Source: Streptomyces griseus subsp. griseus
Lineage (GTDB): Bacteria; Actinomycetota; Actinomycetes; Streptomycetales; Streptomycetaceae
Reading direction: 5' to 3'
Length of the DNA: 53,109 nt
NCBI RefSeq assembly: GCF_000720255.1
Contig: NZ_JOJE01000050.1
Location: 1-53,109, forward strand
Below, one piece after another: positions 1-8,894 of the stretch. Within the stretch, counting starts at the first letter, position 1, and each line of letters opens with the position of its first letter. The notes below the pieces were generated by a model. It was not told the DNA's origin. It made no database searches and was given only the letters and a program-made list of their open reading frames with translations. The position numbers were made by a program, and so were the translations under genes.

Positions 1-72
1 CGGTGTAGCGGCTGGGGTGTGGGCCGGTGTAGCGGCTGGGGTGTGGGCCGGTGTAGCGGGTGGGGTGTGGCG
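1..72. repeat. 24-bp tandem repeat, three copies
   Basis: Three head-to-tail copies of a 24-bp G/T-rich unit beginning CGGTGTAGCGGCTGGGG, the third with one change and slightly incomplete. They are followed by a G-rich tract up to about base 90. The array is cut by the window edge, so the true copy number is unknown. It lies upstream of the first lipoprotein gene and I see no gene in it. Confidence 0.85.
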
Positions 73-202
73 GGGGGGGGGTGGTTTGGGGCCGTTTCTG
101 TCGCCGGGTCGGTGGGCCGTTCCGTGGGGTTTCGGGGGCCCTGGTAGCTTGCTGCGGACCCTGCGGCCCGTGGGCCGACCGGCTACAGCTCGGGAGTTTG
201 CA

Positions 203-739
203 GTGACTTCGGTTACCTCCTCGCGCCCCACGCGGAGCGCGTCGCGTCGGCGGGTACGGATCGCGGCCGCGGCCCTGGGGCTGGCGGGTGCCCTCGCGCT
301 GACCGCCTGCAGCGACGGCGGCGACGGCAACGACTCCGCGGACGACTCTCCCTCCGGCTCGGGTGCGAGCGCGAGTGAGACCGCCGGGTCCGGTGGCGGC
401 TCCGGCGGTACGACGTCCGCGTCCGACGGTCTCCAGGGCAGCTGGCTGACCACCAAGGACGGGCACGCCGTGGCGCTGGTGATCAGCGGCAAGCAGGCCG
501 CGCTCTTCGCCACGGGTGGGTCCATGTGCAGCGGGACCGCCGGTGACGAGGCGGGCATGCAGATGCTCCACCTCAAGTGCACCGACGGCAACAAGGACCG
601 GGCGACCGGGATGGTCGACTCCGTGAACAAGGCCAGCCTGAAGATCACCTGGGAGGGCGGCGCGGGCGCGGAGACCTACACCAGGTCGGAGGGCGGGAAG
701 CTGCCCACGGGGCTGCCGACGGCGAGCCTCGGTTCGTGA
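203..739 (+). CDS. small putative lipoprotein
   Basis: A 178-residue protein of unknown function. I chose the GTG at 203 because GGGAG lies six bases upstream and because it places an Arg-rich n-region, a hydrophobic stretch and a lipobox (ALTAC) right at the N-terminus; the open frame extends further upstream but without a sensible start. After the Cys comes a 45-residue Gly/Ser/Asp-rich linker typical of Streptomyces cell-surface lipoproteins. A compact C-terminal domain with two further cysteines follows (around MCSGT and LKCTD), which could form a disulfide. The next gene is also a small lipoprotein, but the 159-bp gap suggests separate transcription. Confidence 0.75.
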   Translation: MTSVTSSRPTRSASRRRVRIAAAALGLAGALALTACSDGGDGNDSADDSPSGSGASASETAGSGGGSGGTTSASDGLQGSWLTTKDGHAVALVISGKQAALFATGGSMCSGTAGDEAGMQMLHLKCTDGNKDRATGMVDSVNKASLKITWEGGAGAETYTRSEGGKLPTGLPTASLGS

Positions 740-898
740 CCTCCGCAGCGTTCCGCGAGCCGCTCGGGGGCTCGGGCGGGGCGCGCGAAGGGGGCGCACG
801 GTGGTGCGGTGCGGTCGGGAGCGCGGGGGTGCGCGGCGGGGCGGGGTGCTCGTACGTGATGATCGGTGGGCACTGTCACGATCTCAGGGGACCCATCT

Positions 899-1447
899 AT
901 GCGCGCCGTTCCGCTCACCGTCACCGCTCTAGCCGCCGCCCTCCTGCTCACCGCCTGCGACAGCGGCGGTGACGCGTCCGGCGGCGGGGCCGACAGCGGC
1001 TCCTCCGCCGAGGGCAAGAGCCCCGGTGGCGCCTGCGCCATCGGCAAGCTGGGCTCGGAGGTCGGGCCGGTCAACGCCGCCCCGGCCGCCGGGGACAGCG
1101 GCAACGTCACCGTCACCCTCACCAACCAGGGCCCGGAGTGCGCCCTCGAGGGCTTCCCCGCGATCAGCCTCGACGCGGGCAGCGTCTCCGGCAACGTCCC
1201 CCACGACGAGGCCGCGCAGCCGCAGAAGCTGACGCTCGCCGAGAACGCCACCGCGACCTTCACCATCACCTACGCGCGCGGCGCGGGCGGCGACGCGAAG
1301 AGCCTCTCCGTGAAGACGGTCAAGTACGGCCTGCCGGGCGCCAAGGCCACCAAGAGCTTCCCTTGGTCGTACGGCGACATCGCCCTGAAGGGCGACACGG
1401 GCGAGCCCGACGCCTCGGTGAGCGCGTTCCAGCAGGCGGGCGACTGA
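899..1447 (+). CDS. DUF4232-type lipoprotein
   Basis: A 182-residue secreted lipoprotein. The ATG at 899 has AGGGG eight bases upstream. The signal peptide ends in the lipobox LLLTAC, followed by a Gly/Ser/Asp linker. The mature domain carries the pattern NVTVTLTNQGPECALEGFP followed by a DAG..SGNV segment, matching DUF4232, a beta-sandwich domain common in actinobacterial extracellular proteins. Function is unknown. It converges on the DUF2786 gene, with 33 bp between the two stops. Confidence 0.8.
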   Translation: MRAVPLTVTALAAALLLTACDSGGDASGGGADSGSSAEGKSPGGACAIGKLGSEVGPVNAAPAAGDSGNVTVTLTNQGPECALEGFPAISLDAGSVSGNVPHDEAAQPQKLTLAENATATFTITYARGAGGDAKSLSVKTVKYGLPGAKATKSFPWSYGDIALKGDTGEPDASVSAFQQAGD

Positions 1448-1480
1448 CGGTCGAGCGCCGCCGGGCGTGGCCGAGCGGCC

Positions 1481-2605
1481 TCAGGGGAGGCGCGGCCGGG
1501 ACTCCACGCGGGCCCGGTCCGCGGCTTCCGCGCCCTCGGTCCAGCCCGCCGCGTCGCTGACCCCGCGCAGGCGGGTCGTGACCGTCTGCGGGAACAGCCG
1601 GTCCGTCGTCGAGGTGACCGCGACCTCCCGGGAGGCGAGGACGGGGAGCAGGTCGTCGCTCACCTCGACCTCGGCGGCGGACGCGAGGCGCATGCCGATG
1701 CGGTGGGCGTACGCGGCGAGGAAGGACTGCCGGAAGGTCTTCGTGCGTTTGCGGCCGCCCGCGCGCTGGGCGGCCTCCGCCTTCGTCATCGCGCTCGTGG
1801 CCTGGACGAGGAGCGAGGTGTAGAGGAGCTCCACCGCCTCCAGATCGGCCTCGAAACCGACGACCGTGGAGAAGCAGAGGGGTTCGTTCCACACGGCCCG
1901 GCAGTGGTTGGCGTCGGCGACCGCGTCCAGCAGGACCGCCTTGGCCTGCTCGTACGGCGGCTCCACCCCTATCCGGCAGGCGCCGGGCGCGTCCGGGGCC
2001 GGCGCGCGGGCGGCGAGCAGCGCCTCGTCGACGCTGTGCCGGGCCATCAGCTCCTGTGCCTTGGCGGTGAGCGCCTCCGCCTCCTCCGGGAACCCCGTCG
2101 CCTCGGCCTTGGCGAGCAGCGCGCGGATGCGGGTGAACATGCGGGAATCGGATCCGGACTGCCGGACCGGTTCCTCCAGGGGTTCGAGGGCGGGCAGGCG
2201 CAGCAGCAGTCGGTACAGCTCCAGGACCGCTGTGGCGTGCGAGAAACGGTCGGTGCCGGGCGTGGTGCCGGGAGCCGCCGCGGCCAGTTCCTCCAGTTGG
2301 GCCGTCCAGCGGCGGCCGCGCGGGCGGTCGTCCGCTGCCTGCGCGCGGATCAGCTCCGAGGCGAGCCGCACGTGTACGTCGTCCAGTTCGCGGCGCACGA
2401 TCCGTACGACGTCGGCGGGCTGCCAGCCGCGCCGCCAGGCCGTCGCCACGAACTCCCGCCCGCGCCGCTCCAGTTCGGCGTCCGCCGAGGTGTCGGCGGC
2501 CAGCAGCGAGGCGCCCGAGTCGAGGGCGGCGTCGGTGGTGGCGTAGAGGGCGGTCTGGAAGGCACGGTCGACGGCGCCGGGCGTCCCGGGTGCACTGCTG
2601 CTCAC
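1481..2605 (-). CDS. DUF2786 domain protein
   Basis: A 374-residue protein starting at GTG 2605. Residues of about 155-200 (IRALLAKAEATGFPEEAEAL, then KAQELMARHSVDEALL) match DUF2786, a short helical domain of unknown function widespread in actinobacteria. The rest is helical and Ala-rich, and I recognise no enzyme motif or membrane segment. It diverges from the Clp-N/HTH gene across a 98-bp intergenic region that holds two perfect palindromes, so the two genes may share regulation. No strong Shine-Dalgarno precedes the GTG. Confidence 0.7.
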   Translation of the reverse strand: MSSSAPGTPGAVDRAFQTALYATTDAALDSGASLLAADTSADAELERRGREFVATAWRRGWQPADVVRIVRRELDDVHVRLASELIRAQAADDRPRGRRWTAQLEELAAAAPGTTPGTDRFSHATAVLELYRLLLRLPALEPLEEPVRQSGSDSRMFTRIRALLAKAEATGFPEEAEALTAKAQELMARHSVDEALLAARAPAPDAPGACRIGVEPPYEQAKAVLLDAVADANHCRAVWNEPLCFSTVVGFEADLEAVELLYTSLLVQATSAMTKAEAAQRAGGRKRTKTFRQSFLAAYAHRIGMRLASAAEVEVSDDLLPVLASREVAVTSTTDRLFPQTVTTRLRGVSDAAGWTEGAEAADRARVESRPRLP

Positions 2606-2656
2606 CCGTCGATCGTGTCACGGGCGGGAGGGCGGCCGCCGCAACGCCCTCTTCAT

Positions 2657-2701
2657 GTCAACCCGCGGTTGACACCCTGAGGGCGTCAACCTAAGGTTGA
2701 C
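2657..2701 (+). promoter_or_regulatory. twin palindromic operators enclosing a leaderless promoter
   Basis: Two perfect 17-bp palindromes, GTCAACCCGCGGTTGAC (2657-2673) and GTCAACCTAAGGTTGAC (2685-2701), have centres 28 bp apart, with a third small palindrome CCCTGAGGG (2675-2683) midway. The right arm of the first contains TTGACA (2669-2674). Seventeen bases later the centre of the second contains TAAGGT (2692-2697), which fits a Streptomyces -10 box. Initiation six to seven bases downstream would fall on the ATG at 2704, giving a leaderless mRNA. A repressor bound to these arms would cover both promoter elements. Confidence 0.75.
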
Positions 2702-2703
2702 AC

Positions 2704-3480
2704 ATGACGACGAACACGACCATCACGTCATCCGTACGCCTCGACGACCTCATCGCGGCTATCAAGGGCGTCCACGCCGAGCCCCTGGAACAGCTCCAGG
2801 ACGCGGTGCTCGCCGGTGAGCACCTCGGTGAGGTGGCCGACCATCTGATCGGGCACTTCGTCGACCAGGCCCGCCGCTCGGGCGCCTCCTGGACGGACAT
2901 CGGCAAGAGCATGGGGGTCACCCGGCAGGCCGCCCAGAAGCGCTTCGTGCCGAAGGAGTCGACGGACCTCGACCCCAGCCAGGGCTTCAGCCGCTACACG
3001 CCCCGGGCCCGCAACGTGGTCATGGCGGCCCACAACGAGGCCAAGTCCGCCGGTGCCACCGAGGGGCTCCCCGAGCACCTCGTCCTCGGCCTGCTGGCCG
3101 AGCCGGAGGGCCTCGCCGCGAAGGCCCTGACCGCACAGGGCGTCTCCCCCGACGCGGTGCGCGAGGCGGCCACCGCCGCGCTCCCGCCGGCCGCCGAGGA
3201 CGCCCCCGAGCTGGTCCCGTACGGCCCGGCGGCCAAGAAGGCACTCGAACTCACCTTCCGCGAGGCCCTCCGCCTCGGCCACAACTACATCGGCACCGAG
3301 CACATCCTGCTGGCCCTGCTGGAGCACGAGAACGGCGAGGGCGTCCTCAGCGGCCTCGGCATCGACAAGGCCGGGGTCGAGGCGTACGTGACGAAGGCTC
3401 TGGCGGAACTGCTCAAGGCCCGTGAGCAGGGAGAAGGAACCGGGGAGGAGTCGGCGCAGGGACCGGAAGACGCCGGCTGA
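2704..3480 (+). CDS. HTH plus Clp N-domain protein, candidate autoregulator
   Basis: A 258-residue protein. Residues of about 58-85 (ASWTDIGKSMGVTRQAAQKRF) look like a helix-turn-helix. Two Clp-N (ClpC/ClpA N-terminal) repeats follow, the first from about residue 100 (RNVVMAAHNEAKSAG..LPEHLVLGLL) and the second from about 180 (KKALELTFREALRLGHNYIG, then TEHILLALL). There is no AAA+ ATPase module, so it is not a Clp ATPase. The DNA-binding plus Clp-N layout suggests a regulator whose Clp-N domains sense or recruit a partner. Its start codon abuts two palindromic operators, which makes autoregulation plausible; this is inferred from position only. Confidence 0.8.
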   Translation: MTTNTTITSSVRLDDLIAAIKGVHAEPLEQLQDAVLAGEHLGEVADHLIGHFVDQARRSGASWTDIGKSMGVTRQAAQKRFVPKESTDLDPSQGFSRYTPRARNVVMAAHNEAKSAGATEGLPEHLVLGLLAEPEGLAAKALTAQGVSPDAVREAATAALPPAAEDAPELVPYGPAAKKALELTFREALRLGHNYIGTEHILLALLEHENGEGVLSGLGIDKAGVEAYVTKALAELLKAREQGEGTGEESAQGPEDAG

Positions 3481-3536
3481 CCTGCGGCTTCCCACAATCC
3501 GGGGCCGTTGTCAGACCCCCCTGCCACACTCGCGGT

Positions 3537-5228
3537 ATGGCCGAACGGTGGGCGCTCGCTCCGGCCGAGGACGGCGGCGCGGAGCTCGCCCCCCTCGGTC
3601 CGGACGGGCTGCTCGCGGGGCCGGTGCTGCGGGAGGCGGACCTCGCCTCCGCGGTGCGCGGCCGGCCCGAGGTGAGCCGCTGGGTGTGGCGTTCGACGGC
3701 CGAGGTCTATCCGCGTCTGCTCGCCACGGGGGTGCGAGTGGAGCGGTGCTACGACGTCGAGGACGCCGAGACGCTCCTCCTCGGCCACGAGGGGCGCTAC
3801 GGCGAGCCACACTCGGCGGCCGCCTCCCTGGCCCGACTGCGCGGCGGCCCCGTACCACCGGATCCGCCGCAGCGGCCGGCCGCGCCCGGTGCCCAGTCCC
3901 CGCTCTTCGAGCCGGAGGGCGTCCGGCTGCCCCTGACGGACCTCGTCGAGGTGTACACCGAGCAGCAGCGGCGGCACGACCGGGCCGGGCACCCGGAGAG
4001 GATGCGGCTGCTGACGGCCGCGGAGTCGGCGGGGATGCTGGTGGCCGCCGAGATGAACCGGGTGGGGCTGCCGTGGAGCGCGGAGGTCCACCGGGAGGTG
4101 CTGCACGGACTGCTGGGCGAGCGGTACGCGGGCGGGGGCGAGCCACGCCGGCTGGCCGAGCTGGCGGACGAGGTGTCGGCCGCGTTCGGACGCCGGGTGC
4201 GGCCCGACCTGCCCGCCGATGTCGTCAAGGCCTTCGCGCAGGCCGGCATCCGGATCACATCGACCCGCCGCTGGGAGATCGAGTCCATCGACCACCCGGC
4301 GGTGAAACCGCTGATCGAGTACAAGAAGCTGTACCGCGTCTGGGTCGCGCACGGCTGGTCCTGGCTGCAGGACTGGGTGCGCGACGGACGCTTCCGGCCG
4401 GAGTTCCTCGCCGGTGGCACGGTCACCGGCCGCTGGGTGACCAACGGTGGCGGCGCGCTGCAGATCCCCAAGGTGATCCGGCGGGCGGTGGTCGCCGACC
4501 CGGGCTGGCGGCTGGTCGTCGCCGACGCCGACCAGATGGAGCCGCGCGTCCTCGCGGCGATCTCCCGCGATCCCGGGCTGATGGAGGTGGCCGGCCGCGA
4601 GACCGACCTGTACCAGTCGGTGTCGGACCGCGCCTTCTCCGGCGACCGCGACCAGGCCAAGCTCGCCGTGCTCGGCGCGGTCTACGGCCAGACCTCCGGC
4701 GACGGGCTGAAGAACCTCGCGGCGCTCAGACGCCGCTTCCCCAGGGCGGTCGCGTACGTGGACGACGCCGCCCGCGCGGGCGAGGAGGGGCGGCTGGTGC
4801 GGACGTGGCTCGGCCGCACCTGCCCTCCGGCGGCGGGGGCGACGCAGGACGCGGCGGAGGAGGCGGGCATCCCGGTCGGGGAGGACGAGGCCGGCACCGA
4901 CGGCCGGCCCTGGGCACCCGGTTACGCCTCCACCTCCTCCCGTGCCCGAGGCCGTTTCGCCCGCAACTTCGTCGTCCAGGGCAGCGCCGCCGACTGGACC
5001 CTGCTGCTGCTCGCGGCGCTGCGGCGGACCTGTGCGGACATGGCCGCCGAGCTGGTCTTCTTCCAGCACGACGAGGTGATCGTGCACTGTCCCGAGGAGG
5101 AGGCCGACACGGTCGTCGCGGCGATCCGGGAGGCGGCGGAGCTGGCGGCACGGCTGACGTTCGGGGAGACGCCGGTGCGGTTTCCTTTCACGACGGCGGT
5201 GGTGGAGTGCTATGCCGATGCCAAGTGA
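3537..5228 (+). CDS. family A DNA polymerase (bifunctional 3'-5' exonuclease/DNA polymerase type)
   Basis: A 563-residue protein, shorter than canonical Pol I and lacking the 5' nuclease. The C-terminal polymerase domain is intact. Motif A is VADADQMEPR near residue 328 (metal-binding Asp). Motif B is RDQAKLAVLGAVYGQ near 370-384 with the essential Lys and Tyr-Gly. Motif C is QHDEV near 510. The N-terminal part corresponds to the divergent exonuclease-like domain of the small second Pol I found in Streptomyces beside PolA; I cannot see a full set of exonuclease carboxylates. A role in repair or translesion synthesis is likely by family. No clear ribosome-binding site precedes the ATG. It converges tightly on the SARP gene (12-bp gap). 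Confidence 0.85.
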   Translation: MAERWALAPAEDGGAELAPLGPDGLLAGPVLREADLASAVRGRPEVSRWVWRSTAEVYPRLLATGVRVERCYDVEDAETLLLGHEGRYGEPHSAAASLARLRGGPVPPDPPQRPAAPGAQSPLFEPEGVRLPLTDLVEVYTEQQRRHDRAGHPERMRLLTAAESAGMLVAAEMNRVGLPWSAEVHREVLHGLLGERYAGGGEPRRLAELADEVSAAFGRRVRPDLPADVVKAFAQAGIRITSTRRWEIESIDHPAVKPLIEYKKLYRVWVAHGWSWLQDWVRDGRFRPEFLAGGTVTGRWVTNGGGALQIPKVIRRAVVADPGWRLVVADADQMEPRVLAAISRDPGLMEVAGRETDLYQSVSDRAFSGDRDQAKLAVLGAVYGQTSGDGLKNLAALRRRFPRAVAYVDDAARAGEEGRLVRTWLGRTCPPAAGATQDAAEEAGIPVGEDEAGTDGRPWAPGYASTSSRARGRFARNFVVQGSAADWTLLLLAALRRTCADMAAELVFFQHDEVIVHCPEEEADTVVAAIREAAELAARLTFGETPVRFPFTTAVVECYADAK

Positions 5229-5240
5229 GGGCCGAGTGAC

Positions 5241-8200
5241 CTAGCGAGAGGGGCGAACGGGCCGACTGCCCTCGATCTCGGCGATCAGTGACCGGAGTTC
5301 CTCCGTGAGCGCCTTCTCGTCCGTGCGGTGCAGTGCGGCGAGGGCGGCGCGCCACTCCTCGTACGCCTCATCGGGGCGCCCCGACTCGTGCAGCAGGAGC
5401 CCGTGCTGGTGACGGGCGAGGCCGCCCATGTAGCGGTCGGCGCGGGCGTCCGCGCCGCGGAGCAGCTCGGCGCACTCGCGCCGGGCGCGGTCGGCGCGGC
5501 CGAGCAAGCGCAGCGTGCGCACCAGCCCGAGCCGGGTCTGGGACTCGCCGTGCCAGTCGCCGTGACCGCCGAGGATGCGCCGGCTTTCCTCGAAGTGGGG
5601 CAGCGCGGCGGCCGGTTCGCCGAGCGTGAGGTGGGCGTAGCCGATGTTGCAGTGCGCGGAGTGCTGCACGATGACGGCGCCGATCCGGTCGCCGATCGCG
5701 AGTGAGTGCCGGTGCTGCTCGATGGCGGCACGCGGGTCGGTGTGCTCGTACAGGTTGCCGAGGTGGCTGTGGGTGACGGCCTCGCCGTGCGGGTCGTTCA
5801 GCCGGCGTGAGTACTCGAGGCTCCGCAGCAGCGCCTCCCGCGACTCCTCGTACCGTCCGAGCCCTTCGAGCAGCAGGCCCCGGTTGTTGAGGCAGCGCCG
5901 GATGCGGGTCGGCCGGCCGAGCCGCCGCCAGGTCGACAGGGCCAGGTCGTTCAGGGCGAGGGCGTCGTTGAGGCGGCCCGTCAGGAAGTGCACGCCGGCC
6001 AGGTCGCCCAGCGCGTACGCCTCCGCCTCCTCGTCCGCGAGCCACCGCGCCACCCGCAGGGCGGCCCGTCCGAGCACCTCCATCTCGGCGACGCGACCGC
6101 TTCGCTGGACGTAGGGGAAGAGGAGGCGGACCAGGGTCGAGACGTGCGCTGCGGTGCGGTCGTCGGGCGCGTCCGCGGTGCGCCCGACGAGGGTCACGAT
6201 GTTCTCCAGCTCCAGCTCGCCCCAGGTGAAGGCCTGTTCGGGACTCTCGAAGGGCGGCACCTCCCGGACGTGCGCCGCGTGGTCGGCCGGCTGTGCGGCG
6301 GTCGGGCGGCGGCGGTCCTCCTGGTCGGGACCGGCCTCGACGATGGCCATGAGGCTGCGTTCGGCGACGGCGGCGTACCAGCGCAGGGAGGCCGCGGTGC
6401 TCTCGGCGCGCCCGGTGTTCTCGGTCTGCCCGGTCCCGTCGGTGTGCCCGGCGTGCCCGGCGTGCCCGGCGTGCCCGGCGTGCTGGGCGTGCTGGGCGTG
6501 CTGGGCGTGCTGGGCGTGCTCGCCTTCCGCCAGCTCGCGGGCGAAGTCGCGCACGAGGTCGTGGGGGGCGTAGCGGCCGTACGCCGTCTCCTCCAGCAGG
6601 GCCACGTCGACGAGCCGGTCGAGGGCGGCCTCGGTGCGGCGCTCGTCGGTACCGGTGAGGCGGGCCAGCAGGGGCGCGCCGTACGCGGGCAGGTCGAGCG
6701 CGCCCACGCGGCGCAGCACGAGGGCGGCGTCCCGGTCCGCCTCGCGGTCGGAGGCGGCGAGCGCGTCGTGGGCGACGGCGAGGGAGCGGCGCACGCTCAG
6801 GTCGTCGTACTCGAGGTGGTGCAGTCGGCTGCCGCTGGCCGCGAGTTGCCCGGCGAGCACGTCGGCGGTGAGGGCCCGGCGTGCGGCGAGCCGGGCGGCG
6901 ACGACACGCAGGGCGAGCGGGAGGCGGCCGGTGAGTTCGACGAGCGGGTGGCCGGCGTCGAGACCGTCCCGTCCCGAGACCGCGCGCAGCAGCGCCGCAC
7001 TGTCCTCGTCGGAGAGGGGAGCCAGCGGGAACCGGTGGGCGCCGTCGAGGGCGGTCAGCGGCGAACGGCTGGTGACGATCACCGCGCAGCCGGCCCCGGC
7101 CGGCAGCAGCGGACGTACCTGGGCGGCGCTCGCGGCGTCGTCGAGCACCATGAGCGTGCGGGTCGGCGCGAGCAGGGAGCGCAGCAGGGCGGCGGCCGCG
7201 TCCGGGTGTTCGGGGACACGGCGGGGCTCGACGCCCAGGTCGCGCAGCAGGGCGGCGAGGGCCTGGGCGGAGGTGAGCGGGGTCATGCCGGGGGTCGCAC
7301 CGTGCAGGTTCACGTACAGCTGCCCGTCAGGGAAGCGTTCCCGCAGCCCATGCGCCACGCGCAGCGCGAGCGCGCTCTTGCCGACGCCCGCCATACCGCT
7401 GATGACGGCGACGGGAGTGCTGGTTCCCTGAGCGGGGGCTGTGGCGGGCGCGGGCCCCGCGGCGGCGGCGACGGCCGGGGCGCCGGTGGCCAGCGTCCGG
7501 TGCAGACGGCGTAGCACCTCGGTGCGGCCGGTGAGATGCGCGGGCGGTGGGGGGAGCTGGGCGGGGCGAGGGGTGGGCGGGGTCTCGGAGAGGCTGGAGG
7601 TACCAGGGGCACCGCCGGTGCCGGGGGCGGTGAGGTCAGGGGTGTCGGAAGGGTCGTCGGGCCCGGCGCCGGCCTCGGGGTCGGAAGCGGCCATGGACGC
7701 GGAGGCGCCTTCCGGGGCACCGCCGGCCTCGGGCAGGTCGGCGCTCTCCGGTGCGGCCGCCCGCAGTACCTCCACGTGGGCCTCGCGCACCGCCGGCCCC
7801 GGTTCGATGCCGAGCTCCTCGACGAGGCGGTTGCGCAGGTCGCGGTGGACGGCCAGGGCCTCGGCCTGGCGGCCGGTGCGGTGCAGGGCGAGCATCAGCT
7901 GACGGTGGTAGCCCTCGCGCAGGGGATGCTCGGCGGCCAGCTCCGTCAACTCCGGTACCAGGCCGTCGAGCCGCTCACCACCGAGGGCCAGTTCGGCGTC
8001 GTAGCGCCACTCCAGAAGGAGCAGCCGCGCCTCCTGGAGGCGCTGGACGAACGCGTAACCGCCCAGCTCGGCGGGGAGACCGCTCAGCGGCGCGCCCCGC
8101 CACAGCGCGAGCGCGGCGGCGCACTCGCGCACCACGCGCTCCCAGTTGCGGGCGGCGTACGATCCGCGCGCCGCGGCGACGTGCCGCTCGAAGACATGGA

Positions 8201-8567
8201 CGTCCAACTCGCCCTGTTCGACCCGCAGCAGGTACCCGGGCGGCACGGCCCGCAGCCGTTCGGGGTCGTCGAGGATCCGTCGCAGCCGGGCCACGTGGTT
8301 GTGCAGCGAGGCCTGTGCGGAGGCGGGCGGTGCGCCGCCCCACAGTGCGTCCTTGAGCGACGCGACCGGAACGACTCGGCCGGCCTCCAGCAACAGCACG
8401 GCGAGCAGGGCCCGCACCTTGGGGCTGCCGACGGTCCGGATCGCGCACCTGGCGCCGAGGTCCGCGTCATCGACGCCGTCGCCCTCGCCCTGGACGCCGT
8501 TCCGGCCCTCGTCGTCGTACAGGACCGGCGGCCCCAGCAGTCCGAACCGCAGCGCGCATCGCATCAC
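5241..8567 (-). CDS. AfsR/SARP-family transcriptional regulator
   Basis: A 1108-residue regulator with the full AfsR-like layout. An N-terminal OmpR-type winged helix (to about residue 100) is followed by a bacterial transcriptional activator domain (about 105-250) and a Pro/Ala-rich linker (about 255-370). An NB-ARC/STAND ATPase follows, with Walker A GMAGVGKSALALR near 390 and Walker B LMVLDDA near 470. C-terminal TPR-like repeats run from about 870 to 1080. A 9-bp tandem array encodes a His-Ala-Gln/Gly tract just after the NB-ARC region. The start is GTG 8567 or ATG 8564. Such proteins activate antibiotic operons by binding heptamer direct repeats. The nearest candidate target is the C-nucleoside operon 2 kb away on the same strand, but that link is inference. 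Confidence 0.9.
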   Translation of the reverse strand: MMRCALRFGLLGPPVLYDDEGRNGVQGEGDGVDDADLGARCAIRTVGSPKVRALLAVLLLEAGRVVPVASLKDALWGGAPPASAQASLHNHVARLRRILDDPERLRAVPPGYLLRVEQGELDVHVFERHVAAARGSYAARNWERVVRECAAALALWRGAPLSGLPAELGGYAFVQRLQEARLLLLEWRYDAELALGGERLDGLVPELTELAAEHPLREGYHRQLMLALHRTGRQAEALAVHRDLRNRLVEELGIEPGPAVREAHVEVLRAAAPESADLPEAGGAPEGASASMAASDPEAGAGPDDPSDTPDLTAPGTGGAPGTSSLSETPPTPRPAQLPPPPAHLTGRTEVLRRLHRTLATGAPAVAAAAGPAPATAPAQGTSTPVAVISGMAGVGKSALALRVAHGLRERFPDGQLYVNLHGATPGMTPLTSAQALAALLRDLGVEPRRVPEHPDAAAALLRSLLAPTRTLMVLDDAASAAQVRPLLPAGAGCAVIVTSRSPLTALDGAHRFPLAPLSDEDSAALLRAVSGRDGLDAGHPLVELTGRLPLALRVVAARLAARRALTADVLAGQLAASGSRLHHLEYDDLSVRRSLAVAHDALAASDREADRDAALVLRRVGALDLPAYGAPLLARLTGTDERRTEAALDRLVDVALLEETAYGRYAPHDLVRDFARELAEGEHAQHAQHAQHAQHAGHAGHAGHAGHTDGTGQTENTGRAESTAASLRWYAAVAERSLMAIVEAGPDQEDRRRPTAAQPADHAAHVREVPPFESPEQAFTWGELELENIVTLVGRTADAPDDRTAAHVSTLVRLLFPYVQRSGRVAEMEVLGRAALRVARWLADEEAEAYALGDLAGVHFLTGRLNDALALNDLALSTWRRLGRPTRIRRCLNNRGLLLEGLGRYEESREALLRSLEYSRRLNDPHGEAVTHSHLGNLYEHTDPRAAIEQHRHSLAIGDRIGAVIVQHSAHCNIGYAHLTLGEPAAALPHFEESRRILGGHGDWHGESQTRLGLVRTLRLLGRADRARRECAELLRGADARADRYMGGLARHQHGLLLHESGRPDEAYEEWRAALAALHRTDEKALTEELRSLIAEIEGSRPVRPSR
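6442..6522. repeat. 9-bp tandem repeat inside the SARP gene
   Basis: Nine contiguous 9-bp units. About four resemble GCGTGCCCG and four GCGTGCTGG, with one variant at each end. They encode alternating His-Ala-Gly and His-Ala-Gln triplets in the linker between the NB-ARC module and the TPR region of the regulator. The period is a multiple of three, so copy-number change would lengthen or shorten the linker without breaking the frame. Confidence 0.9.
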
Positions 8568-8894
8568 GCCGCTTCACTGCCTTCCCGCGCCGTCCACGTC
8601 CGACCCCGCTCCCTGCGGGTCGTCGCCACTGCTGGCGCGTTTCCACCCACCTTGGACGGTTTCCCGCCACCCTCTTTCTGACGGACCGCCATGGAATCCG
8701 CCAGCCTACCGCCCGTTTCCGGTATCCGTACGGCGACTTCAGGCCAGTTGACCTGCGGCCACATGGAGGACCGTTGGCCACATGTTAGCGATCCGTTGGC
8801 GCGACCTGATGTGATCAATACATCGGATCTGGCCCGACGGTGCGCGCGTACACGCGTTGCTCGGGGGAGTGTCGCCGCCGCGGCCGGATTCGGG
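8568..8894. other. intergenic region upstream of the SARP gene
   Basis: No credible gene. The region falls between the SARP start and the terminator of the glycosyltransferase gene. It contains GGCCACATG twice (8757-8765 and 8776-8784) and CCGTTGGC twice (8771-8778 and 8793-8800), the latter exactly 22 bp apart. The segment 8800-8835 is comparatively AT-rich and may hold a promoter. Confidence 0.6.
8771..8800 (-). promoter_or_regulatory. 22-bp-spaced direct repeats, possible SARP boxes
   Basis: CCGTTGGC occurs at 8771-8778 and 8793-8800, so the two copies are two helical turns apart. SARP regulators are known to bind direct heptamer repeats with 11- or 22-bp periodicity. The repeats lie about 205 bp upstream of the SARP start codon on the gene's own promoter side. 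Autoregulation is possible but no -10 box is clearly placed relative to them. Confidence 0.35.

Noticed and set aside
2704..3480. ClpC/ClpA ATPase
   Set aside because: The protein is 258 residues, has Clp-N repeats only, and carries no Walker motifs.
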